A program made the position numbers and the translations under genes. Below the pieces are notes generated by a model. It was given only the letters and a program-made list of their open reading frames with translations. It made no database searches and was not told the DNA's origin. A stretch of 64,000 nt of DNA from Nageia nagi (taxonomy: Eukaryota > Pinophyta): the NCBI GenBank assembly GCA_050084985.1, contig JBITNC010000002.1, positions 32,240,001 to 32,304,000 on the forward strand, given 5' to 3'. This document shows positions 1 through 11,267 of this stretch, one piece after another (within the stretch, counting starts at the first letter, position 1; the number at the start of each line of letters is the position of its first letter).

Positions 1-1055
1 TCATCCCACTGTCTTTGTTTTTCTTTCTCCATACATAGATATTATTCCCTTTTTATTTTTTCACTCTCTAATTCTTTAAGTTGTAATTCCTATAAATGAA
101 GTTGAATCTCATGTTCTTTATGAAGTATTTTCTTTTCTTATTTCAGGAATTCATTTCTTTCTTTGTTTGCTTGTTCTTGTTCTATGAATTTCTTTTTATC
201 TCTAAGAAGTTTATCTTCCATTTCTTTTAATTTATTTTCCTATTCTTGAATTTTAATGAATTTGTTAACTTTTCTATTTTCTTCCTTTATAAGATATTGC
301 ATCTCTATGGCCTTTTTAATATCATTAGCATATATTTTCATGAATTTTTGACCATATTTTGTTTTACATAATCATCGTTCTTGTAGTTCTTCATAATAAA
401 GTATCTCTTCTATTTTGAACTTAGATGTCCTTCTATGTAATCCTCCATTTGAAGAATAAGATTTCTCCATTTGCTTCATTGAAGAAGCTCTTTGAGATAA
501 ATTACTCGCAGGTATTAATACTTCATTTTTTCCTAATTCAAGAGATTTATGAGAAAAAGAAGATGCCTCTTTTCGAATTAAAGAACTAACCTTTTGACCG
601 TATGATAATAGATGAATGACTCTTTCATATTTAACTTTATATGGCTCAGTCTTTGGTACTGCTATGGTTTCAACCTGAGATTTATCCTCATCCATTTCTA
701 AGTTATCACACCTATGATTTAGTTTTTCAACATCTCTCGGTAAACTAGAAGACGTCTTAGGAATAGCCCTATAACTAGCTAGGCGATGACGAATTTCCAT
801 TTACTCTTCATCTAACACTTGCATTATAGCCTTGGTAATAGGATATTCTATACTTTGTCTTTGCAATCTAGATTGATCATAACCCCAATCCCAATCTTTA
901 CTTTCATAATGAACTACCCGTGGATCTAATTCATCTAAAGGAGGTGGCCTCCTAACTGAAGACTCTATCAGATCCATATTGTCTGAATCTATTTCTTGTA
1001 TTTCAAATGGATATTTTTGCATTTTCTTAGCAGTCATACTTCTTGTTTGAACCAT
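1..1055 (-). pseudogene. gag N-terminal part of B2
   Basis: The reading frame starts at 1055 with MVQTRSMTAKK, the MVxTRS-type start seen in many plant Ty3/gypsy gag proteins and shared with element B. An in-frame TAA (rc of 801-803) interrupts it where B still has a Leu codon; reading continues in the same frame from 800 to 372. The end of this part carries a Ser-rich segment, and 1-365 encodes the beginning of a Glu/Lys/Gln-rich coiled coil that is clearer in B (23727-24116). Where B has a stop near 24369, this copy is open, so the two copies have decayed independently. The product would be the structural capsid precursor. Confidence 0.7.
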
Positions 1056-2914
1056 TTTTTAGATATTATAAACAAGCATCGTAAAAAAAAAACTGTATTT
1101 TTATCTTTTATATTATGTTTTTGAGAAAACAATTTAATGCACAAACATCCTATATGCAAACTTACTTTTAACGATGTGATTATCTTTTTAACTTTTTCAC
1201 ATATTTTTAATGTCTGAGTTAAATGAACAATATGATTTGTTCATTTTTAATCTTTTCAATTTTCCTAGTTTGTTTTGACTAGTCAAGTGTTAAACAAGGT
1301 AGGTTATGTAATTCTAAGTAATGTTTGCAAGTTTCTATGGCTTTTAGCTTGGTTCTAGATGAGTCTTGTTTTTGACTCCTACCTAATGGAAAGTTACCTT
1401 GGTCATCACTTCCAAGCGTAATTGGCTCTATGGCTTCAAGTGTGTTATGTCGGTGGGTACAAAGAAGTAAGAATTAACGGTTGGTAGTGACATCCAACTC
1501 GTTAATGTTTAATTATTCCTTTAAGGACTTATGAAATGCATTTAAACAAGTAAAGTACATTTATGCATACTACCCTCCCAAACATTTATGTCCATTCACT
1601 TATCTTATCTTAATGTGATGCAATCAAAGTTTATTTTAAGTGGATCTTGACCTTAATACACCCTGTTGTTATTTTTAATTATAATGTGATCAATTTACTC
1701 AACCTCTTAATGTTGTTCATTAACTCCTTCCAGCTGTGAAAGTTTTATATGTGATAAATTTCCTCTTCTTACTAGTCACATATCTCTTCGACCTCCAATG
1801 GAGTGGTAAGAGCAGACTTAGTAAAAAGCCATTAAGTGTAGATAAATTAAGTAAGTGAGGTTCAATTACTCCTCCAATGGAGTGGTAAGGGTAGACATCT
1901 TTAAGAGTGTTAATGTGAAGTATATTTCCAAATAATATGTGAATAAATTTTACCTCTTTCACTTAACTTATTTCTGATCACTTAGGATAGCTTGAAGTAC
2001 AAAAGTGAGAGCATACTTTGTTAAGTGAAAGTACTTAGTGTATTCGAATCCCTCCAATTCGTTAACCTTTTAATATGATTTACACTACCCAAAACTCAAT
2101 TTATTTTCCTTAAGTTCATTCCTTTTAATGTGATTCATTTACTCCTTCCAATTGTGGAAGTATTATGTGTAGTAAATTATCTCCTCTTACTAGTCACATA
2201 TCCCTTCGACCTCCAATGGAGTGGTAAGGGCAAACTTGGTAAGAGGTCATTATGTGTGGGTAAATTAACCAAATTAATGATAGTGTGAATGTGAAAGAAA
2301 AGAAGAATTAATTACTTCTTTTATCAGGTCTATTCTGGTCACCTTAGATCGCACGAAGTGCAAAGGGAGAGCATAAGTAGACAAGATAAAAAGTATTAAT
2401 GTGTACGTACCCTTCACCCAAAACATGAAAATAAATACATAACATTATACATAAAGTAAATTAATAAAAAATTCATTTAATCTTTTCTACCCATTCTTAT
2501 ATGCATTCTAGGCAAAGGAATCATATTCTAAAGTATCCTTCCATTTTAACAACATATTATATATTTTATTTTATTTTTTTAGAAATAACAAAAGGAGGCA
2601 AAACAACCTAGAGTATGAGTCATCGGTGTGTAAATAGAGATCATTGGCATTTATTCTGAGTCACAGACATTCGATTCCAATCACTGGCATTTAGTCTAGA
2701 TTACTTTGTAAATCACTGGCATTCCTTTTGAGTCATCGACATCTGATTCTAATCGCTAGTGTTTCTGCAACGGATTTCCTAAAAAGCATAGAATGCAAAA
2801 TTTAAAGTCAGTATATGGAAAAATTCAAATAAACTAGATAACAGAAAGGTAAAATCATTATAAACAAAAAACCTCCCTATCAATAACAGAAGGGCCCTCC
2901 TTCTAGCGCCAGAA
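1056..2914 (-). other. 5' leader of B2 (untranslated), hairpin-rich
   Basis: No coding potential. This is the transcribed leader between LTR and gag. It holds short inverted repeats of 29 nt at 1784-1812 (CTCTT...AAGAG), 2202-2230 (CCCTT...AAGGG) and 1979-2007 (CACTT...AAGTG), and one of 25 nt at 2342-2366 (CCTT...AAGG). All recur at the same places in B. The part next to the LTR (2620-2775) contains a run of degenerate GCTGGCATT-like motifs. Confidence 0.7.
2892..2911 (-). other. primer binding site of B2
   Basis: On the minus strand the site begins TGGCGCTAGAAGG, three bases from the LTR, identical to the site in B. The leading TGG pairs with the CCA end of a tRNA. I cannot name the tRNA. 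Confidence 0.6.
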
Positions 2915-3751
2915 TGTTGCAGTGAAAATAGAGCTGGAATGTAGAATAACATAAAATGCAATTATTCTTAAATCTTCACTGAACCTCAAATTATATAAAA
3001 TAGATAGAAATGTTGTAATTGTAAATTGATATTGATTTTCAGCTCAAACTACAATTTGCCCTTGAAAGGGACTTTTACAAATGCCATTTACCAAAATGAA
3101 GGTATTAGATCTTCATTGTTTTTGATTTGCTTGCTTCTCTCCTTGATATGGACAACCTGTAAATCCTACACACATGCAAGACAATAACATCAAAGCATCT
3201 ATGTATGACATGTATTGAATTGAAACTAGCATAAAACAATAAAAGGTATGAGCTCACAAGATTTTGGCAGCATTACCCTACTTCAAAAATGGGTCAAGAT
3301 CCTCTCTTTATTGCTTTGTATTGGTTTGTATTTATAGATTTTGGGTGAGATGTTCCAAGGCTGGTAAGGGGAGGTGAAAAGCCACCGCAGGTCATAACTG
3401 ACCCCCTCTATCCACATCATCTTCGAAAAATGAAATGTTTCAACTTTCTCTTGCTATTTTGGTTTCTAGTTCGACTATTACAGAGTCATCGATGATTACA
3501 AGATGAACATTGGCGATTGCCTCCAAACATCGGTGACTATTTTGGGTCGCTGGTGACTGGTTTTCAATTTTTGTAACAATATTAAAATGATCACCAAATA
3601 GCCAAAAAGAGTCATGTGACTACCCATTTTTCATGTACTCGATGGGAGCTATCCAATAATATGGTTTTTAAAACCTATTTTATATTATCATAAAGAGTTA
3701 TGATTATTTCAATGTTTACTAGTTAAAAAGGGACATTTTTAGGTGTCTACA
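2915..3751 (-). repeat. 5' LTR of B2 (837 bp)
   Basis: Bounded by TG and CA on both strands (TGTTGCA... at 2915, ...GTCTACA at 3751) and homologous along its whole length to the two 849-bp LTRs of B. It lacks about 12 bp near 3600, where B has an extra TTTTACCTAAAA-like stretch. It carries the same minus-strand TATAAATA box and the same cluster of GATGA/GCTGG motifs (3480-3560). Confidence 0.88.
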
Positions 3752-4560
3752 CTAGGCAACCATTGTGGGACGTTGGGCTTCCTAGGTCCCTAGATGATTT
3801 AATTTGTCATCCCAAGACACCATAAGAGGGACATTACACTTTGGGTGATTCCAAGGTATGAGAGATCTTAATATAAAAGGAGATGGGATGCATCATTTAG
3901 GGGGATGCTTGAAGATCATTAGAGTTTATCTCTTTTTGGGGGTTAGCAGCTAGTGGAGTTGTAGATTTTTAGCTAGGTTAGTGGGAGAGCTCGAGCTAGT
4001 GTGAAGGAGTTCTTACCTAAGCTAGGATAGTAACTCGAGCCAATGAGGTGGAGTTACTAGAATAGTTTGAGCCAATGTGGTGGAACTATTCCATCCCTAA
4101 TCTAGATCCAGCCAGTGGGGTAGATCTAGATCCAGCCAGTGCAACCATATTCTAGATCCAGATCTAACCTACCAAATTAGTTTGAGGAGGCACATCCTAG
4201 ATTTAGACCAACTAAATTAGTGTGAGGAGGCTCATCTAGCATTGGGGAGAAGAAATTGAAGAACTTGCAGGGCCAAATCATCCAAATCTACCTTGTGAGG
4301 GCAAATGTCCCCCTTTTTGAGCATTTGGGTATTTTTCCTTGAGTATTGTACTTGTCCATTTGGGACATCCTAGCTCTTGAAGAATAAAATTCATTTTTGG
4401 CTCTATTTCTTTTTCAATTTGTAGATATGATTTGAATTGAGCTAGATAGAAAAATATAAAAATATATATAAATTCCTAAGTAGTGATATTTCAACTTTGG
4501 AATATTACACTTTAACAAAAATTGCATTTGTGAGTTTCTGGGGATATTATATTTCTCAAT
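3752..4560 (+). other. promoter-like repeat region of unknown element
   Basis: No open reading frame of note. A TATA-like TATAAAAGG lies near 3871, and several short direct repeats follow between about 3960 and 4230 (variants of GATCCAGCCAGTG and GAGCCAATGTGGTGGA). This could be LTR material of X1 or of another element; I found no matching partner copy in the window. Confidence 0.3.
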
Positions 4561-5205
4561 GAAATATGGGATCTACTAGAAGACTTCCTCAAAATACTAT
4601 CCATAGGGTAATGGGTTGGTTGAATCGATAAATAAGAATTTGTTAAGAATTCTTAAGAGAACTGTAAAAGGATAATCCTCAAACTTAGCATGAGAAGCTG
4701 AATTGGGCATTATGGGTAGATTGGATCAATATAAAGTTGGCTATCAAGACCAATCCATATGCATTGGTATATGGGAAAAGAACTTTGCTACCAAGTCATA
4801 TAGAATTCCTTACTTTAACAATACTTCAAGAATATGGTGAGGGATTTGAACCACTTCAAGTATGGATGAATGAATTGTTGCATTTAAAAGAATCTTAGAA
4901 TAATTCATGTCAAGATTTACAAAAGAGAAATGAAATTGTAAAGAGGTGTTTGATACTTGGAAGGCTTCTTCAAACACCTTCAAAGAAGGAGATCTTGTTT
5001 TAAAATGGGACAAGGATAGAGACAAACCTAGAAAACATAAGAAGTTCTAGTATTTGTGGTCAGGACCATACATAATAACCAAGTGCATTGGGATAAATGC
5101 TTTTGAAATAGCTAAATTAAATGGGTGGAAGCTACCAATTTTAGTAAATAGGTAGCATTTAAAACATTACGAGCTTGCATGGGTAGGAGAATGCTTTTAG
5201 AAGAA
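4561..5205 (+). pseudogene. integrase C-terminal half, Ty3/gypsy element X1
   Basis: Although no frame stays open, translation in shifting frames gives a recognisable integrase: an NGxVESxNKNLLRILKRTV segment with the catalytic Glu region (about 4606-4665), then PYALVYGK (about 4755-4785), a tryptophan/leucine-rich helix, QKRNEIVKR (about 4915-4945), and a tail with KWDKDR, WSGPYIITK and LKHYEL (5005-5170). This is the order in plant Ty3/gypsy integrases. Several TAG and TAA stops and at least two frameshifts show it is dead. The RT and RNase H that should precede it are not seen upstream within the window. Confidence 0.7.
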
Positions 5206-5559
5206 AATATACTACATTTGTAAATATTGTAAATATGATGTGTTTTCCAATTAATTTCAAGCAAGAGTATGTTTGTAATTTAGTGGAAATATTAATTACT
5301 TGATGCATTTTTAGTGTCATTAGAATTGGAGTTCTCAAGGAAAGCTTGGAAACATTAAATCAATTATTAATGCAAATGGCATGGTAGTTATGTCACATGA
5401 TTGAAAAAACAAATGTGATGCATGGGAATTCAAGAATAAAATAAGCAAAGGTAACACATTTCAAAACATACAAACTCTAGAGCTTTTGAAGAGTAATAAT
5501 TATCTGAGTTTCCAATTTTCAATAGGGTTGGAAAATGTAGAACATGATTTAGAATTGTT

Positions 5560-7583
5560 AAAACAAAATGGGTTTACTTCGAAGTGCAACATAGTTTAGG
5601 AAGAATATGGTGCCAACTCCAAGAAAGGTTGTAAAGAAGATTATTAATTCAATGGAGTTGCTATGGGACACAAAGATAATAGCTCATAACAAGAATCCAA
5701 AGGGCATTGTAGAAGGTAAGTGTCTTATTTTTGGATTTAATCATATTGCTCACTCACCAATGGGGTCAAGGCTTATGTATTTTATTTCCCATAGATGTTT
5801 CCTAATCCCAAAGTTAATAGAGTTAATCAAAGGAGCATTTGATCCTACAATGAGGGTTGTAAGAAACTTGCAAGGGAAGGTGGTTCTTAGTTAGGACCTT
5901 ACATTTATAAAAAAATGCTTTTAATCCACCTACCTCACTTTCTCCCCTATCTTAATAAATTGGGACATAAGACCAAGCTTGAATATGAGGATGAACATCC
6001 TATATTGGCTCAATAGGAATGTGGATGGTGATATGAATTTCTTATAGGTCTCTAATTTTTAAGTGTTGTTATCTAATTTCTCTTTGCACCTATAGTTGTT
6101 GTTGTCTATGTTATCTGTAGCAACAAGGGAGAAGTCAGATAAATATATCTCATTGATAAAGCTTTCCATAGCCTACCAAATCTCTCATATAAATACTCCC
6201 ACCATTATGATTGGGATATCACTATTTCAGATAGGATTTTAGAATAAGTAGAAGAAATTTATCAAGGCTATCACTTTGCATATGCATCTTATATTGTTTA
6301 GTTGGTAATTCATCAAAATTCAAGATTCTTCAAAGGATTGATCTTAGTTAAACATGAGTAAAATGGGTCTCTCATGTATATGGATAAATGGACTAAATAA
6401 GTAAGGTCATTAGTCAATTACTATAGATTTGTGGAAAACTTTCTAGTTCTAGCCATGAGTCTATTTTCTTCAAAAATTCCAAGACTATCAGATGCATCAA
6501 AATTGTATTTTTGACTACCTCAAGATGCGATTAGATATTGGTTTTTCATAGAGGAAGAGAAATTCATTAGACTTTATGGTTTTTTTTGGGGCTCCTTTCT
6601 TGTTACCTATACATGTCATTGATTGGGTCTTTAGTATGAAGTATGGTAGGAAAATAGATTATGTAGATGCAAAATATAGAGCTATGATAAAGAAGAGACT
6701 AATCTATGCTCTGCCTCATAAGGTGCATGACTTGGTACCCCAAAGTAGAGGAGGAGGTGATTGACTAAAGGAGAAGCTACTCATGTTGAAGTTAAAAAGG
6801 ATTAATCAATATTAGCTATATGATATAGAAGATGTATTTAGTGAAAAATTGAAAAATCAGCCCAACCCTCCCAGCTTCAAAGTGGAAACCAAACCAAAGC
6901 TAGACATGTGGAGAAGTCTAAAAGAAAAGGATAAACCAATGCCCATGTCTTTGATTACTAAAGATTTGTTACCACCATGGCTATGTTGAGAGGGCTTAAG
7001 TGGAGCAAGGAGAAAATTGCTACATTTAATCAATATCATATGGAATTTGCAAATAAATTCACCCCCTTGAGTTTGACCTCGATGATGTGTTCAAGGATAT
7101 GTGGAGAATGGAACACACTTTAGATTTCCCTGTTGAAGAGTATCCTAGAAGTGATGATGAAGAAGAAGAACAAGATCAGTTAGAAACTCAAGGAATCAAC
7201 CAAGAGGAATAAACTAAAGAAGAGGTTAGATAAGCTACCTTGGAAGCCATACAAGGAATATCAAAAAAGTGAGAGGTGTAAATGACAAAGAGAAAAGCTC
7301 AAAAGGCCTCCCTTTCACCTATGATGAAGAAAAAGATCATTGCTCCAATAGGTATGCTTTCTATTTCTCTTCTTTCTACTTCTTCTTTTGATACTTCTTC
7401 ATCAAACTCTATCATACTAGCTTCCATTCAAGTTTTCTCATCCATTTTCACTCAATCCCCCCTTTCTATAGTTGTGACAACTTCTCTAACACCTACCATT
7501 CAACCAATTACAATATTATTGCCACCTTTCCAATGGCATAATCCTACCCCCTTTGCATCAATTTCCCCTATTGCTTATTACAA
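5560..7583 (+). pseudogene. post-integrase ORF of X1, first part (unknown function)
   Basis: Downstream of the integrase lies a long decayed plus-strand coding stretch. The clearest open pieces are 5607-5894 (basic start, then a segment rich in Phe and Met), 6576-6764 (hydrophobic start, then KYGRKIDYVDAKYR and a basic stretch), and 7282-7583 (Lys-rich start, then a Ser/Thr/Pro/Ile-rich low-complexity stretch). Between 6780 and 7210 the frame is rich in Lys, Pro and Glu. The last piece is cut by element A at 7584 and continues at 31434 with more Pro/Ser-rich sequence and then a coiled coil. I do not recognise a domain. Position after integrase suggests an accessory or envelope-position protein. 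Confidence 0.45.
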
Positions 7584-7966
7584 TGCTACAAATATTAAAA
7601 GGGAAATATGGCATAAATAAAATGAATATTGATTTAAAATAGGAAAATGTTAATTATCTATGGAAATAATAGAGTATGTATTAATAAATAGAACATGAAA
7701 TAGTAGATAAGGATAGGATTTTACTAAATAGTAACAGAATCATAGGCCACTTCAAGGGGGCTACCTTATTACAACTCTAAAAGTAAAAAATAATGTTCAA
7801 TATGCATTTCTCAATACACTTCTATCTATTTATAATAAACTAACCCTAACTCTAATAGTAATGCAAAATTAGGACCCACCCTTACAATCATGATTTACAA
7901 TATAGGCTAACAATTTAATAACATACTAATACTAACACTAAAATGTTAGGATGTGGGATCCTAAGA
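7584..7966 (-). repeat. 3' LTR of chromovirus A (383 bp)
   Basis: Matches 31051-31433 over its full length with scattered substitutions. On the minus strand the LTR begins with the near palindrome TGTTAGGATCC...GGATGTGGG region; in this copy the terminal CA of the plus strand has become GA. A purine-rich tract (rc of 7967-7981, AAGAGGGGTGGCA) abuts it and is the likely plus-strand primer site. Confidence 0.85.
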
Positions 7967-9689
7967 TGCCACCCCTCTTGGGATGAAGCTTTATCCTCAA
8001 AGCTTGAAGTGTGGAAATTGTTGCTACAACTGCTGAAGTATTTCTCATGTTGCATCTTCTAGTGCCATGCCTTGCCATTGCATAAGAACTTTTGTGATGG
8101 AGCAATTACAAAGCTACCATAAATGTTGATCTAGAACTGCCTTAGGTACAACTACCATTGATCCATCCTCCACCAACTCAAGTAATTATTTCTAAACCCG
8201 AACCTCTAATCCAACCACTTTCTTGAGATAAGAGACATGAAACATTGGGTGAATCTTGGAAGAAGCAAGAAGCTTAAGTTTATATGTAGCAAGTCCAATG
8301 CATTGTAACACCTTATAAGGATCATAAAACTTTGGGACCAATTTTTGAGGGCCTTTTATTTTTAAATATTTTTGGTGATAAGGTTATAGTATCAAAAAGA
8401 CCATGTCATCTACCTAGAACTCTCTTTCCACATGTTGTTGATTAGCATATTATTTCATATGGTGTTGGGCTACTTGAAGGTTATCCTTAAGCAAATGAAG
8501 AATATCATCATGAGTAACTAGAGCTAAGTCAACTACCTAAATTTTATTGGTACCTACAACATACAAGGTGATTGTTGGTGGAGCTTGACCATACATTATT
8601 TCATAGGGGGTCATATTGGTAGCAAAATGATAAGATGTATTATACCACCACTCAACCAAGGGAAGCCATCATACCCAATGCATAGGTTATACTGAAGCAA
8701 AATAATGTAAATATGTTTCCAAATATTTGTTGATAATTTCAATTTGACCATCATTTAATGGGTGATATACTAAGCTCATGTTTATTTGGGTACCTTGTAG
8801 CTTAAAAAGCTCTTACCAAAAATGGCTTCTAAAAGTTTGATCATGATCATTGATAATCATCTTTGGCATGCTATGTAGTTTGAAAATTGTATCTAAGAAT
8901 AATTATGCCACTATCACTACCTTGTAGGGATGAGCTAATGAACCAAAAATGAACATATTTGGATAACTAATCAACCACCACTAGAATAACTAATTTACCA
9001 TTGGATTTAGGAAGGCCTTCAATGAAATCCATTGAGATATCGATCCATGTATGGGTAGGTATGGGAAGAGGTTGAAGGAGTCTTGGAGCACCCACTATCT
9101 TCATATTTTATCATTGACACACATCACAAGCTACCATAAACTACTTGATATGAAATTCATACCTACCCAATAAAATGATTGTGCCACTCGCTTATAAGTT
9201 TTTAAAAATCCATCATGTCCTGATGTAGGTATGGAATGCAATTTGGCAAGTATTTCTAATTTACATTTTAAAGAAGATGGTAACAAAATTTAGCCTTTGA
9301 AACTCAAAATACTATCATGCCATGTGTGGTGTGGTTTATTCGTGGGGTCTTGAGTGATCTATTTTAACAATTTTTAGGTGGAGCTATCCTCTACCCACTC
9401 TTTTTTAACTTTATCCAACCATTGAGGAATAAGAGATGAAAGAGCTTGCAATGCTACTTGATCTTCAATTTTCTAGATAGAGCATCAATAACCACATTCT
9501 CCTTACCTTTATAGTATACTATCTCATAATCATACCCCAGTAGTTTGTCATCCATTTTTGTTGCTTAGGTGTAGAAATGTGTTTCTCAATGAAAAATTTA
9601 AAACTGTGATGATCCACGAGGATGATGAAATGGTGACCAATGAGATATGGTCTCCAATATTGAACTGCATGAATGATGGCAAGCATTTC
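7967..9689 (-). pseudogene. RNase H C-terminal part and integrase of chromovirus A
   Basis: From the break at 9689 leftward: RNase H end with AVQYWRPYLIGHHF and DHHSFKFF (about 9590-9680), then QQKWMTNYWG. A zinc-binding region follows with GHDGFLKTYKR and FYWVGM (about 9150-9230), the integrase core start with [13 protein letters not shown] (about 8990-9050), a YHP-like motif near 8770, and a terminal IHPMFHVSYLKK segment near 8225-8260 that is typical just before the chromodomain region of these elements. Frameshifts and TAG/TAA stops occur throughout. I could not resolve a chromodomain in the remaining 250 bases. The enzyme would insert element cDNA into chromatin. Confidence 0.8.
9685..9689. 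repeat. target-site duplication of element B, left
   Basis: ATTTC directly precedes the TG of the left LTR of B and is repeated exactly at 27553-27557 after the CA of the right LTR. Removing B and one copy rejoins the RNase H frame of element A. Confidence 0.93.
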
Positions 9690-10538
9690 TGTTGCAATGA
9701 AAATAGAGCTGGAATGTAGAATAACATAAAATGCAATTATTCTTAAATCTTCACTGAACCTCAAATTATGTAAAATAGATAACAATGTTGTAATTGTAAA
9801 TTGATATTGATTTTCAGCTCAAACTACAATTTGCCCTTGGAAGGGACTTTTACAAATGCCATTTGCCAAAATGAAGGTATTAGATCTTCATTATTTTTGA
9901 TTTGCTTGCTTCTCTCCTTGATATGGACAACCTGTAAATCCTACACACATGTAAAAGACAATAACATCAAAGCATCTATGTATGACATGTATTGAATTGA
10001 AACTAGCATAAAATAATAAAAGGTATGAGCTCATAAGATTTTGGCAGCATTACCCTACTTCAAAAATGGGTCAAGATCCTCTCTTTATTACTTTGTATTG
10101 GCTTGTATTTATAGATTTTGGGTGAGATGTTCCAAGGCTGGTAAGGGGAAGTGAAAAGCCACTGTAGGTCGTAACTGACCCCCTCTATCCACATCATCTT
10201 GGAAAAATGAAATGTTTCAACTTTCTCTCACTATTTTGGTTTCTTGTTCAACTATTACAAAGTCATCAATGATTACAAGATGAACACCGATGATCACCTC
10301 TAAACGTCGATGACTATTTTGGGTCGCTGGCGACTGGTTTTCAATTTTTGTAACAATATTAAAATGATCGCCAAATAGCAAATTTTACCTAAAAAGAGTC
10401 ATGTGACTACCTATTTTGCATGTACTCTATGGGAGCTATCCAATAATATGGTTTTTAAAACCTATTTTATATTGTCATGAAGAGTTATGATTATTTCAAT
10501 GTTTACTAGTTAAAAAGGGACATTTTTAGGTGTCTACA
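9690..10538 (-). repeat. 3' LTR of B (849 bp)
   Basis: Bounded TG...CA and equal in length to the right LTR. A minus-strand TATAAATA (rc of 10106-10113) marks the promoter about 425 bp into the LTR. The U3 part contains a cluster of GATGA, GCTGG and TCGATGAC-like motifs (10258-10340). A short ORF at 9801-9995 is chance. Confidence 0.95.
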
Positions 10539-10552
10539 TTTTGCCCCTTTTT
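10539..10552 (-). promoter_or_regulatory. polypurine tract of B
   Basis: On the minus strand AAAAAGGGGCAAAA directly precedes the 3' LTR. Element C has AAAAAGGGGAAAAA at the equivalent place (49368-49381), 13 of 14 bases alike. It primes plus-strand DNA synthesis and fixes the orientation of the element. Confidence 0.88.
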
Positions 10553-11267
10553 GAATTATCAACCAAGAATGCGGTTGATAATTTCAAAAATATAGAATGA
10601 GAAGCTTTTTCGCTTGATTATTTGTTGTTGATTTTTTATTATATAAGTTTTGACTCAATTTCTTAGATGAATCAAAATTTTGATTTATCAAATTATGATA
10701 AAATGTGTTTTCATTTTACATTTGATGTAGTTTTGAAACCAAATTTGAATATACTTCAGAAGTGACTATTTTTGGTATGAAAATGTGTTGATCTTGTGTG
10801 ACAGTTGCATGACATTTCTATTATGTTGTTTTGCATGTATAAGTGCACATGTACCATATAATTCCTCTTTAGTATATGATTTTGATGGTGTTGTCCTTTG
10901 TCCCGACAATGGGGTTTCAAGATGATCTCCTATAACAATGATACATCACATTTTATCCTTTTTGATTTTCTTGACCAATTCAAGGTTATTTCAAGAAATT
11001 TTTTAATATTCTCATGGCTATTCCCAAATGTGGCATTTTACTTCCAATCATCGATGTTTAGTGATAGTTGCCAGCGTCTGTATTCAAGTCGTCGATGTTT
11101 AGTTACAGTCACCAGCGTCCATCTTCAAGTCACCAAGTGTTTCAAAAAGAAAAAGTTTTAACTTTTTCTTATTCATTTCTTTTTAGCTGTCACTTTCATT
11201 GTCAACCAAAACTAGTTTCCATTATGATCTTGTTGATTTCCAGCTGTTGATATTCATTACAATCATC
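10553..11267 (+). promoter_or_regulatory. upstream region of the antisense PMD gene
   Basis: No conserved coding sequence. A TATA-like TTATATAAG lies at about 10638-10646. At 11048-11135 there are two tandem copies of a unit containing TCGATGTTTAG and CACCAGCGTC, related to motifs in the LTR and leader. The ORFs at 10898-11161 and 11068-11250 run through these repeats and have no relatives in element C; I do not regard them as genes. Confidence 0.45.

Larger units (their letters stand above)
1..3751 (-). mobile_element. Tat-like LTR retrotransposon B2, 5' part
   Basis: The segment aligns throughout with the 5' third of element B (about 23780-27552): gag start, leader, primer site and LTR in the same order on the minus strand. 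It differs by scattered substitutions and small indels, so it is a separate copy and not a recent duplication. The rest of gag and all of pol lie beyond the left edge of the window, so its target duplication cannot be checked. Its right end is the TGTAGACACC LTR terminus at 3751, and sequence unrelated to the family begins at 3752. Confidence 0.85.

Noticed and set aside
9801-9995. Small ORF repeated at 26815-27009
   Set aside because: It is conserved only because it lies in the paired LTRs of B; B2's LTR has no equivalent open frame, and it spans the promoter/R region.
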